Positions 27,344 through 36,178 of a stretch of 64,000 nt of DNA are shown here, piece after piece. Every line of letters starts with the position of its first letter. Position 1 is the first letter of the stretch. The stretch is from Kangiella koreensis DSM 16069. GTDB taxonomy: Bacteria > Pseudomonadota > Gammaproteobacteria > Enterobacterales > Kangiellaceae. The translations under genes were made by a program, and so were the position numbers. The stretch lies in NCBI RefSeq assembly GCF_000024085.1, contig NC_013166.1:2170001-2234000 (forward strand). Direction: 5' to 3'. The notes below the pieces were generated by a model. It ran no database searches and was not told where the DNA came from. It saw only the letters and a program-made list of their open reading frames with translations.

Positions 27344-28546
27344 TCAGCCTCCCACCGCTTCAGCAGGATCAACTTTCAATGCAGCCCGAATCGCAATAAT
27401 ACTGGATAAAATACAGATAATGATTACAGCCACAAATCCAGCTGCCGAATCCATCGGTTCCAACAACACATATTTTGGAAAAGCCGGAGCACCAAAAGTC
27501 GCCGAAATTTTTCCTACCACAAAACCAATAATTCCCAGCGCAATTGCCTGCTGTAAGATCATTCCAGCAATAGTTCTATTTCTTGTACCGATCAATTTTA
27601 ATACTGCAATTTCTCGAATCTTTCCCAGCGTCAGCGTGTAAATAATGAAGGCTACAATAGCGGCACTGACTACCGCCAGGATTGCAAGGAACATACCGAT
27701 CTGTTTAGCTGAGGTTGCGATCATTTTTCCAATCAAGATTTCCTCCATGTCCTGTCGAGTGTAAACGGTTAAACGTTTCCATTGCTCAATAGACTGCGCA
27801 ACCTCTTGTGATGAATAGCCTTTTTTAACCTGTACCAGTACAGAATTAACGTATGGATTATTGGTTTGCGAACTATTAAGTGCATCCAGCAATCCTGGTG
27901 CACCCGGTTGAGAAAATTCAGGGTTTTGTGCGTTACGGCGGCGTTGCTCGAGGATGGCATCATTGTCCTTTAAGAACTGGGCTTCCTGTGCATCTTTAAG
28001 GGGAATAAAGACCATCGGGTCACCATTTGATGACACCATCCTGCGAGTCAAGCCTACAACCTTATATTGATTACGACGAATCTGTAAGGTATCGCCCACT
28101 TTGAAACCCGTTGCTACATCAGCCACAGCCTCATAATGACCTCGGGTAATTTGTCGACCATCAATTAAATATGGCGGCCACCCTGGCTGACCAGGTTGCC
28201 CTGCAGCAATACCAGAAATCATGCTACGCACATCCCGATCACCATGCCTGACCTGCATGGTTAAGTAAGTAACATTGGCAGTGCGTTCGACTCCGGGCAT
28301 ACCTTGAATGCCGCGCCATTCATCATCATAAATGCTTGAAGATTCCGCATAGGGACCAAGAGTATTTTTCTGTACCACCCAGAGATCAGCACCACTGTTA
28401 TCCAACAATACTTTGGCGTCATCAACCATACCGCGATAGACACCAGCCATGATTAAAGTAACGCCAATCAATAATCCTAGCCCAAAACCCGTGAACACGA
28501 ACTTGCCCCAGGAGTGCAATATGTCGCGACCAGCCAGACTGATCAT
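27344..28546 (-). CDS. ABC exporter permease, FtsX/DevC-like
   Basis: A 400-residue permease with one N-terminal transmembrane helix (FVFTGFGLGLLIGVTLIMAGVY), a large periplasmic MacB-like domain (about 45-265) and three C-terminal helices ending in the FtsX fold (AFIIYTLTLGKIREIAVLKLIGTRNRTI). This is the mechanotransmission type of ABC transporter, which moves substrates from the periplasm outward. Its start overlaps the membrane-fusion gene by ATGA, indicating translational coupling. The closest named group I can suggest is DevC. Confidence 0.9.
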   Translation of the reverse strand: MISLAGRDILHSWGKFVFTGFGLGLLIGVTLIMAGVYRGMVDDAKVLLDNSGADLWVVQKNTLGPYAESSSIYDDEWRGIQGMPGVERTANVTYLTMQVRHGDRDVRSMISGIAAGQPGQPGWPPYLIDGRQITRGHYEAVADVATGFKVGDTLQIRRNQYKVVGLTRRMVSSNGDPMVFIPLKDAQEAQFLKDNDAILEQRRRNAQNPEFSQPGAPGLLDALNSSQTNNPYVNSVLVQVKKGYSSQEVAQSIEQWKRLTVYTRQDMEEILIGKMIATSAKQIGMFLAILAVVSAAIVAFIIYTLTLGKIREIAVLKLIGTRNRTIAGMILQQAIALGIIGFVVGKISATFGAPAFPKYVLLEPMDSAAGFVAVIIICILSSIIAIRAALKVDPAEAVGG

Positions 28547-29724
28547 TTCTCTTCACCTACGAGGCTTTCGACCAATTTAATCCGGCTATTAGGCGATAGT
28601 GCTTTTTCACTATGCAGCACCACTGAGTCACCCACCGACAGTCCGCTTTTAATCTCAACCAGACCGTCTAAATCTGTGGCGCCAATAGAAACAGGAGCAT
28701 ACTCAAGATCACCATCAACAATTTTCCAGACACCTAGTACACCATCAATACGTTTCAGAGCAGCGTTGGGAATAACCGAGCTTGCAGCTAAACTTTCCAA
28801 TTCAATGGTCACTTCTGCCAGCTCTCCTATTGACGGGAGTGGATCTGGCAAATGGTCAAAAGTCACTTTAGCCAGAAATTCCTCGGTCACAGCGTCTGCA
28901 ATTGGTTCGACACGATAAATTTCTCCTGGCAATTCCTGGTTGGATTTAGAGCGTAACTTGATATGAGCTTTTAGGCCTGCATTTAGTCCAGTTGCGTGAA
29001 TCTGATCAAAGCGGACATTAATCCAGATATCCGAATGATTAATGATTTCTAAAACTGACTGCCCAGCCACCACCGTTGTTCCTTGTTCTGCATTACGGTT
29101 TACAATAATTCCATCTACCGGACTTATCAGCTCCAGGTTGTGCTGCTGAGCCAGCATTGCTTTTTGCTCTGCCTCTTGTCGCAACAGCTCCTGTTTTGCA
29201 GCTGCTAATGCCGATTCGGTAATACGTAACTCCTGTTGCTTAACATCAAACTGCTCTTCACTAATTGAACTTGCAGCTAATAATTTTTGGTATCTTTTAA
29301 ATTGATCCTGTGCAAACTGATAACGCGTTTGCGCCTCACCCAGCTTCGCTTTGGCTTGCATCAATGCGGATTGTTGGGCTTGCATACGCTCCTCAAGATC
29401 AACCGGGTCCATCACACCTAATAACTGCCCTTTTTTTACCTGCTCACCAATATCCACGTGTAACGTTTTAACTCTACCAGGCACTGTCGGGCCCACTTTA
29501 TAACGATAACGCGCTTCAACGGTTCCAATGCCGAATAAGGCTGGCGATAGGCTGGCCTGAGTCACTTTGGTCTCGGTGACCAAAATAGGTGACAAAGGAC
29601 CGGAACGAAGAATCACATAGAAAAATAGCAGTGCTAACGGCAGCATGATCGCTAACAATGCCATTGTGCGTTTGTGCTCAAATAGCTTTTTAAGCGACAA
29701 GCCTTTAATCAATTTCTGCTTCAT
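28543..29724 (-). CDS. HlyD-family membrane fusion protein
   Basis: A 393-residue periplasmic adaptor anchored by one N-terminal helix (TMALLAIMLPLALLFFYVILR). It shows the lipoyl halves (VGPTVPGRVKTLHVDIGEQVKKGQLLGVMDPVD and LELISPVDGIIVNRNAEQGTTV) around a long alpha-helical coiled-coil hairpin (about 115-205), then beta-barrel and membrane-proximal domains. It would bridge the permease to the NodT-type channel. Both ends overlap neighbours by ATGA: with tetR upstream and the permease downstream. Confidence 0.92.
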   Translation of the reverse strand: MKQKLIKGLSLKKLFEHKRTMALLAIMLPLALLFFYVILRSGPLSPILVTETKVTQASLSPALFGIGTVEARYRYKVGPTVPGRVKTLHVDIGEQVKKGQLLGVMDPVDLEERMQAQQSALMQAKAKLGEAQTRYQFAQDQFKRYQKLLAASSISEEQFDVKQQELRITESALAAAKQELLRQEAEQKAMLAQQHNLELISPVDGIIVNRNAEQGTTVVAGQSVLEIINHSDIWINVRFDQIHATGLNAGLKAHIKLRSKSNQELPGEIYRVEPIADAVTEEFLAKVTFDHLPDPLPSIGELAEVTIELESLAASSVIPNAALKRIDGVLGVWKIVDGDLEYAPVSIGATDLDGLVEIKSGLSVGDSVVLHSEKALSPNSRIKLVESLVGEEK

Positions 29725-30329
29725 TTGTCACCTCGTATACCGCGCTGATAAATGGCGAATACCCCTGGGGCATCCTTACGCATTTTTTTCACGTCACCAG
29801 CTAATAATGACTGCATCACCAGGCCTTGTATTGTTCCGATAAATAGCAATGAAGCTGACTGTGTATCCAGTTCTGCATCAAAGTCACCGGTTTGAATTCC
29901 CTCATCTAGCAGTGCTTTCAACTTAACGCTATAACCTTCAATCATCAGCTGCACCATGCGCTTAGGTGCACTATCATTAGCAGCCTGTAACTCACCAAAA
30001 AGCATTCGAGGTACGCCCGGATGTTTACAGACAAAATCAACATGAGCCATAAACATAGCCTCAAGCGCCGCCATAGGAGATGATTGCTTGCTGATGGCTT
30101 TATCGATACGCGCCAACAGGCGTTTTGAAACCCACTCCATGACTGATGAAAGTATCGCTTCTTTGTTCGGGAAATGGCGAAACAAAGCCCCTTGAGTCAC
30201 ACCCATACGCTTTGCAATCGCTGCGGTAGTAATCTCGCTAGGGTTTTGCTCCCCCGCTAATTCAACCACTGTTTCAACAGTGACTTCACGGCGCTCATCA
30301 GCTCGCAGATTTTTTGAAGAAGTTTTCAC
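29721..30329 (-). CDS. TetR-family transcriptional regulator
   Basis: A 202-residue repressor with an N-terminal helix-turn-helix at about residues 35-60 (TTAAIAKRMGVTQGALFRHFPNKEAIL) and a C-terminal ligand-binding region. It is the first gene of the exporter operon, with its stop overlapping the adaptor start. A near-perfect palindrome sits 20 nt upstream of its start, so it most likely represses its own operon and is released by an exported substrate. Confidence 0.93.
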   Translation of the reverse strand: MKTSSKNLRADERREVTVETVVELAGEQNPSEITTAAIAKRMGVTQGALFRHFPNKEAILSSVMEWVSKRLLARIDKAISKQSSPMAALEAMFMAHVDFVCKHPGVPRMLFGELQAANDSAPKRMVQLMIEGYSVKLKALLDEGIQTGDFDAELDTQSASLLFIGTIQGLVMQSLLAGDVKKMRKDAPGVFAIYQRGIRGDK

Positions 30330-30349
30330 AACTCAACCTCAGGTAAAAA

Positions 30350-30369
30350 GATAGTAATTGATTACTATC
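30350..30369. promoter_or_regulatory. Probable TetR operator
   Basis: Perfect inverted repeat GATAGTAA-N4-TTACTATC, extendable by AAA-/-TTT with one mismatch to about 28 bases, 20 nt before the tetR start. The size and symmetry fit TetR-family operators. Confidence 0.75.
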
Positions 30370-30636
30370 CTTTCTGAATTTATGATTGTCGTCAAGTGAA
30401 ATTTAACAGAATCTAATATAAGGACAGTAACCTGCTGATTTATTTAGCATCAGCCAGTCTTTAACAAATTGAAATGAATGGTTGTCCGGACGCTATGTCA
30501 TGCATAAAGTACTAAAAATATTACGCTATATAAGCATAAACTTGCCTGATTCGGGCAAATTTACCAACTCACCTTGCACATTAAGAATATGGCATATTCA
30601 GGAATTGATGAGTCTGTTTGCAGTGCCCGTAACTCA

Positions 30637-31083
30637 CTAGGAAACTTCGGTAATCTTCAACAACCTGGCCAGTTGAGGCTTGTATTCCTGCGGCAGCATA
30701 TCGGCCAGCGTATATTTATCTAATGTCGCCAGGAAGTTTTTTAGAGCTTCACCGAGGACAGCTTTAAGACCACACACTGGGGTAATGACGCACTTGTTAT
30801 CCGGCGAGAAACATTCCACCAGACTCATATCGGGTTCCATTTCTCTAACCAGCACGCCAATACGAATGTCTTCAGGATCCATCCGTAAACGCATACCGCC
30901 ATTTTTACCGCGTACGGTTTCGATATAGCCCTTTTTGTTCAGTGCATGTACTACCTTCATCAAGTGGTTACTAGAGATATTGTAGCTGTCTGATATTTCC
31001 TGAATCGTAGACAGCCGATCTTTTTCCAGTGCCAGGAATAGCAGAACACGCAGTGAATAATCGGTATAACGGGTAATATGCAT
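30637..31083 (-). CDS. nsrR: Nitric-oxide-sensing repressor NsrR (Rrf2 family)
   Basis: A 148-residue Rrf2-type repressor. The N-terminal winged helix (MHITRYTDYSLRVLLFLAL; EISDSYNISSNHLMKVVHALNKKGYIETVRGKNGGMRL) matches NsrR. Three cysteines spaced C-x5-C-x5-C (VECFSPDNKCVITPVCG, about residues 92-104) are the iron-sulfur ligands that react with NO. Loss of the cluster releases repression of NO-detoxifying genes. A matching NsrR box lies 630 bp away, before nnrS. The YbaN-like gene precedes it on the same strand with a 50-nt gap, so the two may be cotranscribed. Confidence 0.93.
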   Translation of the reverse strand: MHITRYTDYSLRVLLFLALEKDRLSTIQEISDSYNISSNHLMKVVHALNKKGYIETVRGKNGGMRLRMDPEDIRIGVLVREMEPDMSLVECFSPDNKCVITPVCGLKAVLGEALKNFLATLDKYTLADMLPQEYKPQLARLLKITEVS

Positions 31084-31133
31084 CTATTGTCTCCGGAGTC
31101 AGCTCAAAGCCCTATTCGTTTGCAAATAACAGC

Positions 31134-31583
31134 TTAAGCATTAGGTCGGCTGATTATATAGGTCATTAGCGCCGAGAAAAACACTGCTAAAAAGATTAAT
31201 ACGCCAGTTTTCATACTGAGCAGCCACAAAACAGTCCAACTTAAAGTCAACATAAGCCCAGCAAGGTATTTCGCAAACACTGGAATAGCGCCACGCTCGT
31301 GCCAACTTTTCAGGACTGGTCCAAATTGACGGTGATTGAGCAACCAATGCTGCATTCGAGGCGAGCTTTTACCTGCTGCCCAAACCGCTACGATTAAAAA
31401 AGGAGTTGTTGGCAACAAAGGCAACACCACACCAATCATTCCTAAACCCGTTGTCACTATCGCTAAAGTCCGATAAGCCAAAGCACGATAGGCCCATCGT
31501 TGGTTCGAATAATTGCTCACTTCTGAATCACAAGTAGAAATGGTGACTTTCATGCCTGCTACCCTGTCATCTCGTATTGCCAT
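31134..31583 (-). CDS. YbaN family (DUF454) membrane protein
   Basis: A 149-residue inner-membrane protein with about three transmembrane segments. The DUF454 signature is clear: GMIGVVLPLLPTTPFLIVAVWAAGKSSPRMQHWLLNH, then the tail LSMKTGVLIFLAVFFSALMTYII. The function of the family is unknown. DUF454 genes recur next to nitric-oxide and haem genes, and here the gene shares an FNR-type box with divergent nnrS and precedes nsrR. A start at the second ATG (31553) is possible and would remove ten residues. Confidence 0.82.
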   Translation of the reverse strand: MAIRDDRVAGMKVTISTCDSEVSNYSNQRWAYRALAYRTLAIVTTGLGMIGVVLPLLPTTPFLIVAVWAAGKSSPRMQHWLLNHRQFGPVLKSWHERGAIPVFAKYLAGLMLTLSWTVLWLLSMKTGVLIFLAVFFSALMTYIISRPNA

Positions 31584-31645
31584 AGTCTTATTCTAGATCA
31601 GATAACATATATTTGTCATGTATCTTTCAATATTTATCAAGTCTA

Positions 31646-31659
31646 TTGATCCAGATCAT
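31646..31659. promoter_or_regulatory. FNR/DNR-type box
   Basis: TTGAT-N4-ATCAT, one base off the consensus, lies between divergent ybaN-like and nnrS genes. For the leftward gene a class II start would fall near 31611; for nnrS the box would be at about -85. Confidence 0.65.
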
Positions 31660-31715
31660 GGTTTTAAAGGTATTTATCAGTACCATAGGCTCCAAGAAAG
31701 GCGGACCAACCATAA

Positions 31716-31738
31716 AAGATGCATTTATAATATATTTT
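31716..31738. promoter_or_regulatory. NsrR box overlapping the nnrS -10 element
   Basis: AAGATGCATTT followed by a degenerate second half (AATATATTTT) closely matches the E. coli hmp NsrR site, which begins with the same eleven bases. It contains TATAAT at 31726-31731, so bound NsrR would occlude the nnrS promoter. Confidence 0.7.
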
Positions 31739-31817
31739 TTGGTTGACGCTTTATTTTTTAGATCTTAATATGCACTTGAAATACATCTTTAAGACAATTC
31801 ACGATCAGGGCAAATCA

Positions 31818-33071
31818 GTGAACAAAGTTAGCGCACAGAATCTATTCTTTCCCGCGGCCTGCATACATGCAGCGATTACCGCGGTTTTAACGGTGCTTGC
31901 CTATCAGTTTAGCTCGGAATGGTTGGTGGCTTTTGTTGGATTAGGCCATGCCCATGAGATGTTGTTTGGTTTTGCCTTGGCATTAATTGCTGGTTATACG
32001 CTAGGACAAATCGAAGCACACTGGTTGTGGATTTTATTTGGTTTATGGCTTTTTGCCCGCATTGGCTACTGGCTCGATCCAGCAGGAGCTATCGGTCAAT
32101 GGTCGAGCCCTCTATTTGCATTGGCGCTGGCCTGGAAAATCGTGCCACGCTTTTTCGCAGCAAAAAAATGGCGAAACCGCATGATTAGCCCTTTGTTGTT
32201 GGCTATTTGTAGTGTGCCTTTAGCATGGTTGTTGCTACGCGAAATGGGTTGGCCAATCGCACCAAGGCAACTATCACAATCTATGATTCTATTATTGGTC
32301 ATGTTAATGGCTTTCATCGGAGGGCGGATAATTGCTCCAGCGGTTGCCGGTGAAATGCAGAAACGTGGCATCACTCAACAAGCTCGTGTGCAACCACGTC
32401 TTGAAGCTTTAATACTTCTGCTACTGCCTGCAAGTGCCATATCTGCCCTGATCCCAGGTGCTTCGCAGGTAGCAGGAGTATTATCTATTATCGTTGCAAT
32501 CGTTATTGCAATCCGCCTTGTTCGCTGGAAAATCTGGCGTTGCGGCGACCGTGCCGACCTGATCGGTCTTGGCATTGGTTACAGCTGGTTAGCGATTGGA
32601 ACTTTTGCATTGGGTTTTGCCATCTTCTTTGATCTGGCGACCTATGTGTTATTGCACTTCATCACTGTTGGCGCTCTTGGCACCCTTTCAGCCTCAGTCA
32701 TGATGAAATCAAACTTGCATCAATTTAAACACCTTCCTCAACCCAAAATCATGATCGTCAATATTTTGGGGCTTCTGTGTTTAGCAACCCTATTTAGAGT
32801 TTTGGCCGGAGCCATGTTTGACTCCTCTCCTGGTCTGACAGGACCTAACTTGTTGTGGCTCTCGGCCCTTTCTTGGTCAGCGGCATATTTTGCGCTGGCG
32901 GTATTCCTAATGACTACACAAAAAACGTCTAAGCAACCGTTTATGAAACACCGGTCTTTAACAAAACAAACATCACTGGAAAAAGCATCTGCGGTTAAAG
33001 CTACAAAAATCACTCATGCCTCTTCAGTGGTTACTCAAAGCAAACGAGGTCAATGCCATGACAGCATTTGA
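31818..33071 (+). CDS. nnrS: NnrS family haem-copper membrane protein
   Basis: A 417-residue integral membrane protein with about twelve transmembrane helices. NnrS proteins protect cells from nitric-oxide stress, in Vibrio by limiting iron-nitrosyl formation. The hallmarks are HAHEMLFGFALALIAGYTLG, FIGGRIIAPAVAGE and LLHFITVGALGTLSASVMMK, with conserved histidines for metal. I place the start at GTG 31818 behind AGGG. In-frame TTG 31743 and ATG 31770 lie upstream but lack ribosome sites, and the TTG is close to the predicted transcription start. It heads the nnrS-ytfE-norZ operon; the ytfE start overlaps its 3' end. Confidence 0.9.
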   Translation: MNKVSAQNLFFPAACIHAAITAVLTVLAYQFSSEWLVAFVGLGHAHEMLFGFALALIAGYTLGQIEAHWLWILFGLWLFARIGYWLDPAGAIGQWSSPLFALALAWKIVPRFFAAKKWRNRMISPLLLAICSVPLAWLLLREMGWPIAPRQLSQSMILLLVMLMAFIGGRIIAPAVAGEMQKRGITQQARVQPRLEALILLLLPASAISALIPGASQVAGVLSIIVAIVIAIRLVRWKIWRCGDRADLIGLGIGYSWLAIGTFALGFAIFFDLATYVLLHFITVGALGTLSASVMMKSNLHQFKHLPQPKIMIVNILGLLCLATLFRVLAGAMFDSSPGLTGPNLLWLSALSWSAAYFALAVFLMTTQKTSKQPFMKHRSLTKQTSLEKASAVKATKITHASSVVTQSKRGQCHDSI

Positions 33072-33747
33072 TATAAATCTATTGGATAAGTCGCTCGGCG
33101 AAATTGCCCGTGATCTTCCCGGCGCCAGTGCCGTGTTCTTTAAACATGGTATGAACTTCTGCTGTAAAGGTCACCAAGCACTTGCCAACAGTATCCACGA
33201 AAAAAAACTGGATGTTGAAGAAGTTCTGGAACAGCTCAATCAATTGATACCCGCTGAGTCGGCAGACTTTAGCGAGAAGTTTGTACCGAATGATGAACTC
33301 ATCAACCATATTCTTGAACGCTATCATGAGGTGCATCGTGAACAGTTGCCTGAGCTGATTCGTTTGGCGCAGCGAGTTGAAACGGTTCATGGCCGCCATC
33401 CTGAATGCCCTACCGGACTTGCCAGTTTCTTAAGTGATGTTGAGCAGGAAATGGAAGCGCACATGCAGAAAGAAGAACAGATTTTATTTCCCATGATTCA
33501 GCGTGGCATGGGCGGTTTGGCGAAAAGCCCCGTCGCTGTGATGCGCATGGAACATGATGATCATGGCGAGTCGTTAGCTCGTCTGGAACAACTTGCACAT
33601 AACTTCCAGCTACCGGCGGAAGCCTGCAATACCTGGCAAGCACTTTACACTGGGCTGGCCGCCTTCAAGGAAGATCTGATGAACCATATTCACCTAGAAA
33701 ACAATATTTTATTTGAACGCATTGATAACTACCTTGGAGGACACTAA
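33058..33747 (+). CDS. ytfE: Iron-sulfur cluster repair di-iron protein YtfE/DnrN/ScdA
   Basis: A 229-residue protein that repairs iron-sulfur clusters damaged by nitric oxide or oxidants. The N-terminal ScdA domain has LGEIARDLPGASAVFFKHGMNFCCKGHQ, with the conserved CC pair. The hemerythrin-like domain supplies histidines and glutamates in YHEVHREQLPEL, HMQKEEQILFPM, MEHDDHGE and HIHLENNILFERI. The start is ATG 33058 behind GAGG, overlapping the end of nnrS by 14 bases. It is followed by norZ after 2 nt, so the three NO-defence genes form one unit under NsrR and FNR. Confidence 0.94.
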   Translation: MTAFDINLLDKSLGEIARDLPGASAVFFKHGMNFCCKGHQALANSIHEKKLDVEEVLEQLNQLIPAESADFSEKFVPNDELINHILERYHEVHREQLPELIRLAQRVETVHGRHPECPTGLASFLSDVEQEMEAHMQKEEQILFPMIQRGMGGLAKSPVAVMRMEHDDHGESLARLEQLAHNFQLPAEACNTWQALYTGLAAFKEDLMNHIHLENNILFERIDNYLGGH

Positions 33748-33749
33748 CT

Positions 33750-36029
33750 ATGGGTAAATATCGCAAACTCTGGTTTACCCTGATAGGCGTATTAGCGGTA
33801 ACTTTCACTATTCTCGGTTATTTTGGCCGTGAAGTGTATCGCGAAGCACCCCCTATCCCAGAGAACATTGTAACGACCGATGGTCGTGTTTTAATGACCA
33901 ACGAATCGATTCTTGATGGTCAAACTGCCTGGCAATCTATTGGCGGTATGCAGTTAGGTTCGATTTGGGGCCACGGTGCTTATCAGGCGCCTGACTGGAC
34001 AGCTGACTGGCTACACCGCGAGTTGGAAGCCTGGCTTGAATTGGCTGCGCAAGAAGAGTTCGGCGTGAGCTACGCTGATCTTGATGGCGAAAAGCAACAA
34101 ACATTGCAGTATCGCTTGAAACAAGATTACCGTACTAACACATATGATCTCGCCACTGACACCGCAGTAGTATCTGAGCGTCGTGCCAAGGCAATGGCAG
34201 AGGTTAACGCTTACTATCACAAACTGTTTAGTGATGCTCCAGAGTATCGTCAGCGTCGTGACAACTATGCGATGAAAGAAAATACTTTGCCAAAAGCAGA
34301 GCGTCGCGAAGTCATGAACCAGTTCTTCTTCTGGACTGCATGGGCAGCCTCTACTAACCGTCCCGGTAGTGAAGCAACCTACACCAACAACTGGCCACAT
34401 GAACCATTGATTGATAACGTACCAACGTCTGAAAATATTGTTTGGTCGATCATCAGTGTCATCCTGTTAATCGCAGGGATCGGTGGTCTGGTTTGGGGTT
34501 GGGCCTTCATGCGTAAACACGATGAAGAAGATCCGCCTGCTCCAGAGCAAGATCCAATCACCACTTTCAAGCTAACTCCTTCGCAGAAAGCATTGGGTAA
34601 ATACTTGTTCGTGGTCGTTGCGCTATTTACCTTCCAGGTGTTAGTCGGTGGTCTCACCGCGCACTACACGGTTGAAGGTCAAGGTTTCTATGGTTTCGAA
34701 ATTTCTAAGTGGATTCCTTACTCATTGTCACGTACCTGGCATATTCAAGCAGCCATGTTCTGGATTGCTACTGGCTTCCTGGCCGCAGGTTTATTCCTGG
34801 TGCCGATTATTAATGGCGGCAAAGATCCAAAACACCAGAAACTTGGCGTCAACATTCTGTTCTGGGCGTTGGTTGCAGTAGTCGCAGGTACCTTCATTGG
34901 TAACTACTTAGCTATCGCACAAATCATGCCTGAGAACTTAAGCTTCTGGTTAGGCCACCAAGGTTACGAGTATGTCGACCTGGGTCGCCTGTGGCAGTGG
35001 GGTAAATTCCTTGGCATCGTCTTCTGGCTGTTCTTAATGATGCGTGGTATCACTCCAGCATTGAAAAAACCCGGCGATAAAAACTTACTGGTGCTATTAA
35101 CTGCTTCAGTGGTTGCCATCGGTTTATTCTACGGTGCAGGCTTCTTCTACGGTGAAAGAACTCACATCTCTGTGATGGAATTCTGGCGCTGGTGGATCGT
35201 TCACTTGTGGGTTGAAGGCTTCTTCGAAGTATTCGCTACAGTGTCGCTAGCCTTTATTTTCCACAGCATGGGCTTGGTCAATCGCTCAACAGCAACCGCT
35301 GCAAGTATTGCTTCAGCTTCATTGTTCTTGCTCGGCGGTGTTCCAGGTACGTTCCACCACTTGTACTTCTCAGGTACCACAACACCTGTGATGGCAGTGG
35401 GCGCAACCTTCTCTGCGCTGGAAGTTGTACCATTGATTGTGCTGGGTTATGAAGCATGGGAAAACTATCGCTTGAAAACTCGTGCAGCCTGGATGGACAA
35501 CATCCGTTGGCCACTAATGTGCTTTGTCGCGGTTGCCTTCTGGAACATGTTTGGCGCAGGCGTACTCGGCTTCATGATCAACCCACCTGTATCGCTCTAT
35601 TATGTACAGGGTTTGAACATGACACCAACTCACGCCCACGCGGCACTGTTCGGAGTTTACGGATTCCTGGCACTAGGCTTTGCTCTGCTTATCCTGCGCT
35701 ACATCCGTCCACACATGGTGTTCGACGAAAGGCTAATGAAAACAGGTTTCTGGTGGTTAAATATTGGTTTGATGATGATGTTGCTAACCAGCTTGCTACC
35801 TGTTGGCCTGATTCAGTTCTACGCCAGCGTCAGCGAAGGTTTCTGGTATGCGCGTAGCGAAGCCGTTATGCAAAGTGACATCCTTTATACCTTACGTTGG
35901 GTCAGAACCATTGGTGACGTCGTCTTCATCGTCGGTGCTCTAGCAGTTACCTGGCAGGTGATTAAAGGCTTGCGTGAGCCAGCTGAAGGTCGTAAGCCAG
36001 TTGGAAAGCCTATTGAAGAAGGCGCATAG
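33750..36029 (+). CDS. norZ: Quinol-dependent nitric oxide reductase (qNOR)
   Basis: NorZ (qNorB) reduces two NO to N2O using quinol electrons. At 759 residues it is the single-subunit form: an N-terminal helix plus periplasmic domain that resembles NorC but has no CxxCH haem site, then a haem-copper-oxidase-like core of 12-13 helices. The haem and non-haem-iron ligands are visible in SLSRTWHIQAAMFW, WIVHLWVEGFFEVFA, GTFHHLYFSG and THAHAALFGVYGF. It consumes the NO made by NirK. With no nos genes here, the visible pathway ends at N2O. Confidence 0.96.
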   Translation: MGKYRKLWFTLIGVLAVTFTILGYFGREVYREAPPIPENIVTTDGRVLMTNESILDGQTAWQSIGGMQLGSIWGHGAYQAPDWTADWLHRELEAWLELAAQEEFGVSYADLDGEKQQTLQYRLKQDYRTNTYDLATDTAVVSERRAKAMAEVNAYYHKLFSDAPEYRQRRDNYAMKENTLPKAERREVMNQFFFWTAWAASTNRPGSEATYTNNWPHEPLIDNVPTSENIVWSIISVILLIAGIGGLVWGWAFMRKHDEEDPPAPEQDPITTFKLTPSQKALGKYLFVVVALFTFQVLVGGLTAHYTVEGQGFYGFEISKWIPYSLSRTWHIQAAMFWIATGFLAAGLFLVPIINGGKDPKHQKLGVNILFWALVAVVAGTFIGNYLAIAQIMPENLSFWLGHQGYEYVDLGRLWQWGKFLGIVFWLFLMMRGITPALKKPGDKNLLVLLTASVVAIGLFYGAGFFYGERTHISVMEFWRWWIVHLWVEGFFEVFATVSLAFIFHSMGLVNRSTATAASIASASLFLLGGVPGTFHHLYFSGTTTPVMAVGATFSALEVVPLIVLGYEAWENYRLKTRAAWMDNIRWPLMCFVAVAFWNMFGAGVLGFMINPPVSLYYVQGLNMTPTHAHAALFGVYGFLALGFALLILRYIRPHMVFDERLMKTGFWWLNIGLMMMLLTSLLPVGLIQFYASVSEGFWYARSEAVMQSDILYTLRWVRTIGDVVFIVGALAVTWQVIKGLREPAEGRKPVGKPIEEGA

Positions 36030-36062
36030 ATGTTAAATTAAAAAACATTCTTCAAAAAACTT

Positions 36063-36089
36063 GAGGTGCCAATTGGCACCTCTTTTTTT
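36063..36089 (+). terminator. Terminator of the nnrS-ytfE-norZ operon
   Basis: A perfect 10-bp stem GAGGTGCCAA / TTGGCACCTC followed by seven T residues, 33 nt after the norZ stop. Confidence 0.93.
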
Positions 36090-36121
36090 GCCTGATTTCT
36101 ATGTCTCTCATTTCCAGACAT

Positions 36122-36154
36122 AAAAAACGCCTAACCAAAATGATTAAGCGTTTT
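36122..36154 (-). terminator. Terminator of the iuc-iutA operon
   Basis: Reading leftward, AAAACGC-TTAA pairs with TTAG-GCGTTTT with one mismatch, and a T-run follows. It lies 25 nt beyond the iutA stop. Confidence 0.65.
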
Positions 36155-36178
36155 CATAACATATAAAGACTAGGTTTA

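Noticed and set aside
31743-31817. Upstream TTG and ATG starts for nnrS
   Set aside because: The TTG is within a few bases of the predicted transcription start below the NsrR box. Neither has a ribosome site, whereas GTG 31818 does.
35456-35857. 133-codon frame inside norZ
   Set aside because: It is a +1 shadow of the norZ coding sequence with an atypical amino-acid mix.
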